Shown: piece by piece, positions 1 through 7,561 of the stretch | Position numbering within the stretch: the stretch's first letter is position 1 | How the letters are laid out: every line of letters starts with the position of its first letter | From: Kitasatospora sp. NBC_00458 | Lineage (GTDB): Bacteria > Actinomycetota > Actinomycetes > Streptomycetales > Streptomycetaceae | Direction: 5' to 3' | Length of the DNA stretch: 64,000 bases | Assembly: GCF_036013975.1 (NCBI RefSeq) | Contig: NZ_CP107904.1 | Location: 5,543,001-5,607,000, forward strand | Position numbers and translations under genes: made by a program | The notes under the pieces: generated by a model | Seen by the model: the letters and a program-made list of their open reading frames with translations, nothing else | Told to the model about the DNA's origin: nothing | Databases searched by the model: none

Positions 1-134
1 GTGGATAACTTGACGTCCGGCCCGGGGTCGGATTCCGGACACCTTCCGTCGGCCTTTCGTTCCCGATCGCTCCACGAAACATTTCGGCCATGGCAGCGGA
101 CTTCTGTCCGCCCCACCGGGTAACGTCGTGTGCC

Positions 135-830
135 ATGGCAGCCGAACGGGACTCCCATCCCTCGGCGTCGCCTCGGCGTGCCCGTGCAGCGTCCGGGTCG
201 CAGGTGGCGGCGCCGAGCACGCGCGGGCGTCCGGAGCAGCAACCGGGGGCCGCGCGGTCGGAGCCGTTCGACCGTTCCCGGGTCGAGGTGCGGCGCAGCG
301 CCAGGCGCAGCCGGACGGTCTCCGCCTACCGGGAGGGCGACCGGACCATCGTGCTGATCCCGGCGCGGATGTCCCACGCCGAGGAGCAGCGCTGGGTCGC
401 GCAGATGCTGGAGAAGCTCGCCGCCCAGGAGAGCCGCCGGGTGCTCGGCGACGACGCGCTGGTGGCCAGGGCCCGCGAGCTCTCCGCCGCCTACCTGGAC
501 GACCGGGCCGAGCCGGCCCAGGTGCGCTGGGTGACCAACCAGAACTCGCGCTGGGGTTCGTGCACCCCCAGTGAGCGGACGATCAGGCTCTCGCACCGCC
601 TCCAGGGCATGCCGGAGTACGTCGTCGACTACGTGCTCCTGCACGAGCTGGCACACCTGCTGGTGCCGGACCACGGGCCGGCGTTCTGGGCCCTGCTGGA
701 GGCGTACCCGAAGACGGAGCGGGCCCGGGGCTACCTGGAGGGCGTGGTCTCCGCGGCCAGGCTGCCGCACATCCCGGGGGCCCGGCACGCCGGGCAGCCC
801 GACGCGGGGCCGGCCGGCTCCTGCGGCTGA
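135..830 (+). CDS. YgjP-type (DUF45/M48-like) zinc metallopeptidase
   Basis: Predicted soluble metal-dependent hydrolase of the YgjP/DUF45 (SprT-like) group, 231 aa. The zinc site is visible as HELAH at residues 170-174 with a third histidine at 180 (HELAH then LLVPDHG), preceded by the family motif NQNSRWGSC and by RLSHRLQGMPEYVVDYV. The first 50 or so residues are low-complexity Ala/Arg/Pro/Ser and are probably disordered. I chose the ATG at 135 because an upstream in-frame ATG at 90 only adds sequence that looks untranslated; neither has a strong ribosome binding site. Substrate unknown. It converges with the NUDIX gene across a strong hairpin. Confidence 0.85.
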   Translation: MAAERDSHPSASPRRARAASGSQVAAPSTRGRPEQQPGAARSEPFDRSRVEVRRSARRSRTVSAYREGDRTIVLIPARMSHAEEQRWVAQMLEKLAAQESRRVLGDDALVARARELSAAYLDDRAEPAQVRWVTNQNSRWGSCTPSERTIRLSHRLQGMPEYVVDYVLLHELAHLLVPDHGPAFWALLEAYPKTERARGYLEGVVSAARLPHIPGARHAGQPDAGPAGSCG

Positions 831-900
831 GCCCGCCGGGTCCCCGTGCGGGCCCCCGGGGAGACACGGCGGCGCGGCGGCGCGGAGGTACGGGAACGAC

Positions 901-935
901 GAAGGGGCGCGGGCCACAGTGGCCCGCGCCCCTTC
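901..935. terminator. Bidirectional terminator between convergent genes
   Basis: A perfect 16-bp stem (901-916 with 920-935) closes a 3-nt loop CAG. It lies between the metallopeptidase stop (830) and the NUDIX stop (960), which face each other, so one hairpin can serve both transcripts. Confidence 0.8.
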
Positions 936-959
936 CTGGTCCGGACGCCCCCGAACGCC

Positions 960-1589
960 TCAGCCGGTCAGCTCCCGGGCCCGGGCGACGAGGTCGCGCA
1001 CCGAGTGGTCGGTGAGCTCGGGCAGCCGGTCGAAGTCGAACCAGCGCAGGTCCAGGGACTCCTCGCTGATCAGCGCCTGCGATCCGGGCGGCGCCACCGC
1101 GACGTACTGGACGTCGAGGTGGGTGTTCTCGGGCCGGTCCTTGCCGGTGCAGCGCACCTGGTGCCGGTCGAGCTTGACCGGCACGGGCGTGCCGTCGAGG
1201 GCCAGCAGCGAGAGGTCCGGGATGCCGGACTCCTCGGTGGCCTCGCGCAGCGCCGCCGCAGCGAGGTCACCGTCGCCGGGCTCGCAGTGGCCGCCCATCT
1301 GCAGCCAGAGGCCGACCTTGGGGTGCAGGGTGAGCAGCACCCGCCCGGCGGCCGGGTCGACGACCGCCGCGCTGGCGGTGACGTGGGCGGGCAGGCAGGA
1401 GCGGAACAGCCCGTCGGGCCGGTCGGCGAGGTGCTGCAGGTAGTCGCGCCGCAGCTGCTCCTGGGCCGGGTCGGCGGGGCGCCAGCCGGCCAGGGTGCGG
1501 ACGGCGTCCGCGTGCAGGGCACCCGCGGCGGCGGTGCCGGGGGCGCCGGCGGTGCCCGTTCCGCCGGTGCCCGTCTCGGTGACCGTCAT
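960..1589 (-). CDS. NUDIX hydrolase
   Basis: NUDIX-superfamily pyrophosphohydrolase, 209 aa. The box is visible at about residues 100-122 (GHCEPGDGD followed by REATEESG), with the metal-binding REATEE glutamates at 115-120. Residues 5-25 are a Gly/Thr/Ala-rich tail. The substrate cannot be assigned; these enzymes cleave nucleoside diphosphates linked to another group X. The ATG start overlaps the stop of the upstream zincin gene by 4 nt (ATGA), so the two are translationally coupled and form one operon. Confidence 0.9.
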   Translation of the reverse strand: MTVTETGTGGTGTAGAPGTAAAGALHADAVRTLAGWRPADPAQEQLRRDYLQHLADRPDGLFRSCLPAHVTASAAVVDPAAGRVLLTLHPKVGLWLQMGGHCEPGDGDLAAAALREATEESGIPDLSLLALDGTPVPVKLDRHQVRCTGKDRPENTHLDVQYVAVAPPGSQALISEESLDLRWFDFDRLPELTDHSVRDLVARARELTG

Positions 1590-3124
1590 GCGCCGGACTC
1601 GTCCTTTCCGTCCTCGTCGTCCTTCTTCGTCAGGTCGGGCTTCGGGTCGGACTTCGGGCCGGCCGCACCGGCCGCACCGCCCGCCGCGGCCTCGCCGAGG
1701 AGCCTGTCGATCGCGTCGAAGTCGAGGCCGCCCTCGACACCGCCCGCGGTGTCCCGGTGCACGAAGGCGTCCGGGTCGTCGAGGTCGGCGGCGGTGGGCA
1801 GCATGTCGGGGTGCTGCCAGAGGTCGTCGCGGCCCTCGATGCCGCGGGCGTCGGCGAGCAGCGCCCAGAGCCGGGCGGCGTCGCGCAGCCGGCGGGGGCG
1901 CAGTTCGAGGCCGACCAGGGTGGCGAAGGTCTGCTCGGCGGGCCCGCCGGCCGCGCGGCGGCGGCGGACGGTCTCGCGCAGCGCCCCGGCCTGCGGCAGG
2001 TGGGGTTCGGCGGCGGCGTGCACGACCGCGTCGACCCAGCCCTCGACGAGCGCGAGCGCGGTCTCCAGGCGGGCGAGCGCGGCCTTCTGCTCGGGGGTGT
2101 CCTCGGGCTGGAGCAGGCCGCCGGCGAGCGCCTCCTGGAGGGCTTCGGGGTTGCTCGGGTCGAGCTGGCCGACCAGCTCCTCCATCCGGGAGGTGTCGAC
2201 CTTGATGCCGCGGGCGTAGGCCTCGACGGCGCCGAGCAGGTGGGCGCGGAGCCACGGCACGTGGGCGAAGAGCCGCTGGTGGGCGGCCTCGCGCAGGGCG
2301 AGGTAGAGCCGGACCTCCTCGACGGGCACGTTCAGGCCCTCGCCGAACTCGGCGACGTTCTGCGGCAGCAGCGCGGCCTTGCCGGCGGGGGCGAGCGGGA
2401 GGCCGACGTCGGTGGAGCCGACGACCTCGCCGGCGAGCGCGCCGAGCGCCTGGCCGATCTGGGTGCCGAACATGGCGCCGCCCATGGAGCGCATCATGCC
2501 CATCAGCGGGCCGGCCATGGCCTGCATCTCCTCGGGCAGGACACCGCCCATGGCGTTGCCGACGCGCTCGGCGACCGGGTCGACGAGGTCCTTCCAGACC
2601 GGGAGGGTGGCCTCGATCCACTCGGCGCGGCTCCAGGCGACGGCGGTGCCGGCACCGGAGGGGAACTCGGTGGAGCCGTCGAGCCAGAGGTCGGCGAGGC
2701 GGACGGCCTCGGCGACGGCGGCCCGCTCGGTCGCGCTGACCGAGCGGTCCTTGCTCTTGCCCTCGGCGGGCTCGGCGACGACGGTCTGCCGGGCGATGTC
2801 CTTGGCGAGGTCCCAGTTGACCGGGCCGCCCTCGAACGAGAGCATCTGGCCGAGCTGCTGGAAGGCGGCGCCGAGGTCGTTGGGGTTGAGGCCGCCGAAC
2901 ATGGCGGCGAAGGGGTTGTCGCCCGCACCGGGGGTGCCGGGCGCGCCGGGCACGCCGCCCATGCCGAAGAGCGCGCCGAGCGGGTTGCCGGCGCCGAAGC
3001 CGAAGGGCTGCGGGCCGCTCTGCTCGCCGTCGCCCTGGTCCTTCTTCTGCTCGTCGCCGGGCTTGGCCTTGCCGTCTTCGGGCTCCTCTGGCGGAACGCC
3101 GAATCCGAAGGGAAGGTCGCTCAC
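1586..3124 (-). CDS. Zinc-dependent metalloprotease, DUF2342/zincin_2 family
   Basis: About 512 aa. The N-terminal 90 residues are Gly/Pro-rich and start VSDLPFGFG. The body carries the family's helical core, including the segment LREAAHQRLFAHVPWL, which holds the putative zinc ligands (HxxxxxH-like), and LPQNVAEFGEGL. The family is actinobacterial and its role is undefined. I chose the GTG at 3124 because GAGGA stands 4 nt upstream; an ATG at 3151 in the same frame would add nine residues. It is followed by the NUDIX gene with a 4-nt ATGA overlap and is divergent from the SDR gene across a 9-bp inverted repeat. Confidence 0.85.
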   Translation of the reverse strand: MSDLPFGFGVPPEEPEDGKAKPGDEQKKDQGDGEQSGPQPFGFGAGNPLGALFGMGGVPGAPGTPGAGDNPFAAMFGGLNPNDLGAAFQQLGQMLSFEGGPVNWDLAKDIARQTVVAEPAEGKSKDRSVSATERAAVAEAVRLADLWLDGSTEFPSGAGTAVAWSRAEWIEATLPVWKDLVDPVAERVGNAMGGVLPEEMQAMAGPLMGMMRSMGGAMFGTQIGQALGALAGEVVGSTDVGLPLAPAGKAALLPQNVAEFGEGLNVPVEEVRLYLALREAAHQRLFAHVPWLRAHLLGAVEAYARGIKVDTSRMEELVGQLDPSNPEALQEALAGGLLQPEDTPEQKAALARLETALALVEGWVDAVVHAAAEPHLPQAGALRETVRRRRAAGGPAEQTFATLVGLELRPRRLRDAARLWALLADARGIEGRDDLWQHPDMLPTAADLDDPDAFVHRDTAGGVEGGLDFDAIDRLLGEAAAGGAAGAAGPKSDPKPDLTKKDDEDGKDESGA

Positions 3125-3282
3125 GGGGTCCTCGATCCGGTCGGCCGTCATACGGGTGGTGGCGGGGAAATCTGTGTGCCCGGGGCGGTCGGCGGAGTGG
3201 GGGGACTCCCGGCCGGTGGGCGGCTCCCGCGCGGCTGGTCCGCGCCGGGTGCACCGCCGGGCCTCAGCCTCGGGCAGGATGG

Positions 3283-3303
3283 ACGTACGTGACACACGTA
3301 CGT
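3283..3303. promoter_or_regulatory. Perfect 9-bp inverted repeat, candidate operator
   Basis: ACGTACGTG-ACA-CACGTACGT: two perfect 9-bp arms with a 3-nt spacer, in the 210-bp gap between the divergent zincin (start 3124) and SDR (start 3335) genes. Spacing suits a dimeric repressor acting on one or both promoters. The regulator is not identifiable. Confidence 0.55.
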
Positions 3304-3334
3304 ACGCACATAAGCTAACCGTGGAGGATGGCCG

Positions 3335-4483
3335 GTGAGTTCCCCGCCTTCGGACGTTCGCTCTGGGCTGACCGGAGGAGAGGACGCCCCGGACATCTCG
3401 GCGTCGCCGCCTCCAGCCTATGACGGAAGACCCCTGACCGTGGCGGTCACGGGTGCCGCCGGTGTGCTCGGCGAGCGGGTCGCGGCCCGGCTGGTGGCCT
3501 CGCCGGGGGTGAAGAAGGTGCTCGCGGTGGACGACCGGCGCGGTGAGGTGCCGGGTGTCCAGTGGCGGGTCCTCGACGTCCGGGACCCTGCGGTGGCCGA
3601 GCGGCTGGCCGGGGTGGACGTGGTGGTCCACCTGGCGATGGACCTGGGCATGGAGTCCGACCCGCGGGCGCGCAGCGCCTACAACGTGCGGGGCGCGCAG
3701 ACGGTGCTGACGGCGGCCGCGGCCGCCGGGGTGCACCGGGTGGTGCTCTGCACCTCGGCGATGGTCTACGGCGCACTGGCCGACAACGAGGTGCCGCTGG
3801 CGGAGGACTCCGAGCTGCGGGCGACCGAGGAGGCCTCGCTGGTCGGGGACCTGCTGGAGATCGAGCGGCTGGCCCGCCGGGCACCGCGGGCGCACCCGGG
3901 GCTGCAGGTGACCGTGCTGCGGCCGGCCGTGGTGGTCGGTCCCGGGGTCGACACCGTGCTGACCCGGCACTTCGAGGCGCCGCGGCTGCTGGTGGTGGCG
4001 GGTTCGCGGCCCTGCTGGCAGTTCTGCCACGTGGACGACCTGGCGGTGGCGCTGGAGTACGCGGCGCTGGGCCTGGTCGAGGGCGAGGTGACGGTCGGCT
4101 GCGACGGCTGGCTGGAGCAGGAGGACGTGGAGCGGCTGTCGGGGATCCGGCGGATGGAGCTGCCGGCCTCGCTCGCGCTGGGCACCGCGGCGCGGCTGCA
4201 CCGGCTGGGGCTGACGCCGGCGCCGGCCGGGGACCTCGCGTACACGATGTACCCGTGGGTGGTGTCGGGCAGCCGGCTGCACGAGGCGGGCTGGCGGCCG
4301 AGGTACACCAACGAGGAGGTGCTGGCGGAGCTGCTGGCGCAGGTGGCCGGGAAGCACGCGGTGGCCGGGCGGCGGCTGGGCGGCAAGGAGGCCGCGACCA
4401 GCCTGGGTGCGGCGGGGGCGACGGTGGCGCTGGTGGGTACGGCCGCGCTGGTGCGGCGGGCGCGGAAGCGGCGCCGCTTCTGA
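3335..4483 (+). CDS. NAD-dependent epimerase/dehydratase (extended SDR) family protein
   Basis: 382-aa Rossmann-fold protein. A flexible N-terminus of about 32 residues precedes the nucleotide-binding loop VTGAAGVLGERVA (G40, G43, G46). Acidic VDD follows beta-2, and VVHLAMDLG marks beta-4. The active-site motif is atypical (VYGALADNE, no clean YxxxK), so it may bind NAD(P) without classic epimerase chemistry. The C-terminus (about 345-382) is Ala/Gly-rich and hydrophobic and ends in Arg/Lys-rich RRARKRRRF, suggesting membrane attachment. The GTG start has GGAGGA at 3323-3328. Substrate unknown. Confidence 0.8.
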   Translation: MSSPPSDVRSGLTGGEDAPDISASPPPAYDGRPLTVAVTGAAGVLGERVAARLVASPGVKKVLAVDDRRGEVPGVQWRVLDVRDPAVAERLAGVDVVVHLAMDLGMESDPRARSAYNVRGAQTVLTAAAAAGVHRVVLCTSAMVYGALADNEVPLAEDSELRATEEASLVGDLLEIERLARRAPRAHPGLQVTVLRPAVVVGPGVDTVLTRHFEAPRLLVVAGSRPCWQFCHVDDLAVALEYAALGLVEGEVTVGCDGWLEQEDVERLSGIRRMELPASLALGTAARLHRLGLTPAPAGDLAYTMYPWVVSGSRLHEAGWRPRYTNEEVLAELLAQVAGKHAVAGRRLGGKEAATSLGAAGATVALVGTAALVRRARKRRRF

Positions 4484-4618
4484 GTGCGGCGGCCCTCCGG
4501 CCGCCGCCGGCGCCCGGTCGCCGGTCTCCGCCGGTCGCCGGTCTCCCCCGGTCCCGGGCGGGTCGGCGGCGGGCGCCCCGGGCCGGTGCCGGAGGAGCCG
4601 CTCGGACCCGATCGTTCT

Positions 4619-4643
4619 CACGATGCGAAATTTTGCAATCGTG
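4619..4643. promoter_or_regulatory. AT-rich palindrome upstream of moaE
   Basis: CACGAT and ATCGTG arms flank a 13-nt AT-rich core (GCGAAATTTTGCA) that is itself nearly palindromic. It lies 51 bp before the moaE start in otherwise very GC-rich DNA. Reads as an operator or promoter element; binding protein unknown. Confidence 0.5.
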
Positions 4644-4693
4644 ATGCGGAAGCCTCTTGCCCCGCCCCCGCCGGGATGGGGGAACATGGGGTC

Positions 4694-5134
4694 ATGTCCG
4701 AGAACCACGACCCGATCCGCCTGCTCGCGATCCGCGACACCCCGCTCTCGCTCGACGAGGTGTACGCGGCGGTGGGCGACGACGCGGCCGGCGGGACGAC
4801 CGTCTTCGTCGGGACGGTCCGCGACCACGACGGCGGCAAGTCGGTCTCCGCGCTGGAGTACAGCTGCCACCCCACGGCCGAGCAGGAGATGCGCCGGATC
4901 GCCGAGAAGGTCGTCGCGGACTTCCCGGTCCGGGCGCTCGCCGCGGTGCACCGGATCGGCCGGCTGGGGATCACCGACAAGGCGGTGATCGTCGCGGTCT
5001 CCTGCGCCCACCGCGGTGAGGCGTTCGCCGCCGCCCGCCGGCTGATCGACGACCTCAAGCACGAGGTGCCGATCTGGAAGCACCAGGTCTTCTCCGACGG
5101 CGAGGAGGAGTGGGTCGGCGCCGGGAACTGCTGA
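4694..5134 (+). CDS. moaE: Molybdopterin synthase catalytic subunit MoaE
   Basis: 146 aa, normal MoaE length. In molybdenum cofactor synthesis MoaE, with thiocarboxylated MoaD, puts two sulfurs into cyclic pyranopterin monophosphate to make molybdopterin. Family signatures seen: GTTVFVGTVRDHDGG near the N-terminus, LEYSCHPTAEQEM, HRIGRLGITDKAVIVAVS and the C-terminal LKHEVPIWKHQ with its conserved lysines. No moaD or other moa gene is adjacent, so it acts with partners encoded elsewhere. The ribosome binding site is weak. A palindrome lies just upstream. Confidence 0.93.
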   Translation: MSENHDPIRLLAIRDTPLSLDEVYAAVGDDAAGGTTVFVGTVRDHDGGKSVSALEYSCHPTAEQEMRRIAEKVVADFPVRALAAVHRIGRLGITDKAVIVAVSCAHRGEAFAAARRLIDDLKHEVPIWKHQVFSDGEEEWVGAGNC

Positions 5135-5340
5135 CCGGGCCCGTTGTGGCCAGGCGCCGCCCGTCGTGGCCCGCCGACGCGCAGGCGCGCCGGTCCCTCA
5201 CTCGAACGGGTGTGGACCTGTGCGCCGAATACTCCCTGGCAGTGAGCCGATCGGCCGTGCCGTAACCCGGAAGGCGCCGTCAACGTTGTCCGCCGGAGTG
5301 GTTAATCTGCTCATAGACACGACGAGCTGGGAGTACTGAG

Positions 5341-5529
5341 ATGGCTGCGCTCGCCTGGTTGATCATTCCGGTAGTCGCCGCACTGCTCGCCGCCGTGTGG
5401 GCGGGGTGGGCCCAGCGGGCCCCCAGGGCGACGGGGGATCCGGCCTCACTGGCCGAACACAAGCGGTTCATGGCCGCGATGGAACGCACGACGGCAGGCT
5501 CCGGTCCGGACGAGCGTCCGGGCCGGTAG
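5341..5529 (+). CDS. Small single-pass membrane protein, unknown function
   Basis: 62 aa. Residues 3-24 (ALAWLIIPVVAALLAAVWAG) form one transmembrane helix; the rest is a charged, soluble tail (SLAEHKRFMAAMER, then a Pro/Gly/Arg end). The ATG follows GGGAGT with good spacing. It lies 42 bp upstream of the YlbL-type protease and in the same orientation, so co-transcription is likely. No functional family recognised. Confidence 0.7.
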   Translation: MAALAWLIIPVVAALLAAVWAGWAQRAPRATGDPASLAEHKRFMAAMERTTAGSGPDERPGR

Positions 5530-5571
5530 CCCGCCGGGCGTACCGTCGGCCGCGTCCCGTACTGTCGAGGC

Positions 5572-6648
5572 ATGCCACGCCGCTCTGCGACGATGCTCGC
5601 CGCCACCCTGCTGCTCATAGCGCTGCTCTGTGCCTCGGTGCTGATGAAGGTGCCGTACACGGAGATGAGCCCGGGCCCGACGTACAACACGCTCGGTGTG
5701 CAGGAGAAGACGGGCACGCCGGTGATCACCATCACCGGCCACGAGTCGTTCCCGGCGAGCGGCCACCTCAACATGACCACCGTCCAGGTCACCGGGGCCA
5801 AGTACGAGCCCAGCCTGGTCAACGCGGTGGTCGGCTGGCTGCGGGACGACGTGCTGGTGGTGCCGCACGACAACGTCTACCCGAAGGGGCAGACCGACGC
5901 CGAGGCCAAGCAGCAGAACGCCGAGGAGTTCGCGCTCTCCGAGGACCACGCCCGCACCGCCGCGCTCAAGCAGCTCGGCATCCCGATGGGCAGCGAGCTG
6001 ATCGTCCAGGCCGTCACGGCCGGCGCCCCGGCCGAGGGCCGGCTGCACGCCGGCGACCAGATCGTCGCCGTCGACGGCGCCCCGGTGGGCGACCCGGAGG
6101 CCGTGGCCAAGGCGGTCACCAGGCACCAGCCCGGTGAGCAGGTGGTCTTCACCGTGGTGCCGCGGGTCAAGGAGGGCTCCGCCGAGCCGGGCGTGCGCAC
6201 CGACATCACCGTCCCGACCGTGAAGTCGCCCGACACCGGGTCCGCGATGGTCGGCATCCGCCCGGGCCTGAAGCACACCTACCCGTTCCGCATCGACATC
6301 GGGCTGCAGGACGTCGGCGGGCCCAGCGCCGGCCTGATGTTCTCGCTCGGCATCATCGACAAGCTGACGCCCGGCGACCTCACCGCCGGCCGGTTCGTGG
6401 CCGGCACCGGCACCATCGACGACGACGGCGCGGTCGGGCCGATCGGCGGCATATCGATGAAGCTGATCGCCGCGCGGGACGCCGGCGCCGAGTTCTTCCT
6501 CACACCGGCCGCCAACTGCGCCGAGGCGGGCAAGCACACCCCGGACGGGCTGACCCTGGTCAAGGCCGAGACGCTGGACGGCGCGCTGAAGTCGCTGGAG
6601 CAGGTCCGCTCCGGGCAGACCTCCGCGCTGCCGTCCTGCGCCTCGTAA
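5572..6648 (+). CDS. YlbL-type secreted PDZ/Lon-like (S16) protease
   Basis: 358 aa. A signal anchor at 8-25 (MLAATLLLIALLCASVLM) precedes an extracytoplasmic region with a PDZ domain (about 135-215; GAPAEGRLHAGDQIVAVDG) and a C-terminal Lon-type S16 peptidase domain. The catalytic Ser252 (GGPSAGLMFSLG) and Lys297 (GGISMKLIAA) are both present, 45 residues apart as in Lon-family dyads. The order signal anchor-PDZ-S16 is that of Bacillus YlbL. Likely processes or degrades envelope proteins; substrates unknown. Confidence 0.9.
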   Translation: MPRRSATMLAATLLLIALLCASVLMKVPYTEMSPGPTYNTLGVQEKTGTPVITITGHESFPASGHLNMTTVQVTGAKYEPSLVNAVVGWLRDDVLVVPHDNVYPKGQTDAEAKQQNAEEFALSEDHARTAALKQLGIPMGSELIVQAVTAGAPAEGRLHAGDQIVAVDGAPVGDPEAVAKAVTRHQPGEQVVFTVVPRVKEGSAEPGVRTDITVPTVKSPDTGSAMVGIRPGLKHTYPFRIDIGLQDVGGPSAGLMFSLGIIDKLTPGDLTAGRFVAGTGTIDDDGAVGPIGGISMKLIAARDAGAEFFLTPAANCAEAGKHTPDGLTLVKAETLDGALKSLEQVRSGQTSALPSCAS

Positions 6649-6714
6649 CCGGGGCCGCAGGAGCGGGGGACCGGTCGGGGGGTCGACGGGCGGAGCGGCC
6701 GGGTGGCCGTTCCG

Positions 6715-7278
6715 CTACGCGAAGGTCGCCAGCAGGGCCTCGGTCAGGCCCGGCACCAGGTCGGGGCCGGTCAGCACCTCGCGCGCGACGTCCTTGGAGC
6801 GGAGCCGCAGCGCGACCTCCCGCTTCCCGCCGCGCAGCACGGCGGCGGTGATCCGCACCTCCTCGCGCTTGGGGTGGTTGGCCACCCACTCGGCGAGCTG
6901 GGCGTCGCTGGCGTTGCGCGGGCGGGTCTGCTCGGAGCCGGGCGGCAGCATCAGCCGCTCCACCACCAGGGCGCAGCCGGCGACGGCGTCGGGCCACGCG
7001 ATGGTGCCGAGGAACTTGTCCAGCTCCATGCCGGCCGGCAGCTCGTCCTGCTCGACCGGGGTGAGGCCGGCCTCCTCGGTGTCGGCGAGGCCGAGCTGCT
7101 TGGCGATGCGCGGGTCGGCCTTGCGCAGGGCGGCGCTGTCCACCAGGGCGAACAGCCGGGCCGGGAGGTCCCAGCCGAGGGTGGCGGCGTACTCGTCGAT
7201 CTCCAGGGCCGCCCGGGTCAGCGGGGTGGCGGCCGGGAGCGTGGAGACGTCGTCGGGGAGATTGGATCCATCGGACAT
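6715..7278 (-). CDS. PPA1309 family protein
   Basis: 187 aa, cytoplasmic, without signal or membrane segments. Matches the actinobacterial PPA1309 family (named for a Propionibacterium protein): LEIDEYAATLGWDLPARLFALVD, then a region with WPDAVAGCALVVERL and EVRITAAVLRGGKREVALRL. The function of the family is unknown. It converges with the YlbL-type gene and is divergent from the UPF0182 gene; the 283-bp upstream region is plain GC-rich sequence on its left and AT-richer, promoter-like sequence near 7465-7520. Confidence 0.85.
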   Translation of the reverse strand: MSDGSNLPDDVSTLPAATPLTRAALEIDEYAATLGWDLPARLFALVDSAALRKADPRIAKQLGLADTEEAGLTPVEQDELPAGMELDKFLGTIAWPDAVAGCALVVERLMLPPGSEQTRPRNASDAQLAEWVANHPKREEVRITAAVLRGGKREVALRLRSKDVAREVLTGPDLVPGLTEALLATFA

Positions 7279-7561
7279 GCCTCAATCCTCACACGCCGGG
7301 CGGGCGGGGCGGCGCCGCACGGTGCCGGACGGGGCCGCGGGGGAGCCGGAGGGGGCCGCCGGGCGGTGCCGGGGAGCCCGTCCGGGAGCCGCCGGGGGGA
7401 GCGGTGCGGCGGCCCTCCGGGAGCGCGGCGGGGGCCGCGCCGGCGGGCGGGGAGCGGCGGTGGTGCTAGTAACCGTCTGCTAACGGTGGGAACTCGGCTA
7501 AAGCCTGGTTAAGTTGCACTGAAGACCGACCGACTCCAGACGACACAACTGAGGTGCCACC

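Noticed and set aside
1..134. Possible end or start of a gene at the window edge
   Set aside because: No frame continues in from the left with coding character; the stretch looks intergenic.
960..3254. Single 764-aa reading frame spanning the NUDIX and zincin genes
   Set aside because: Its upper half is the wrong-frame shadow of the zincin gene; the NUDIX protein starts at 1589 with an ATGA overlap.
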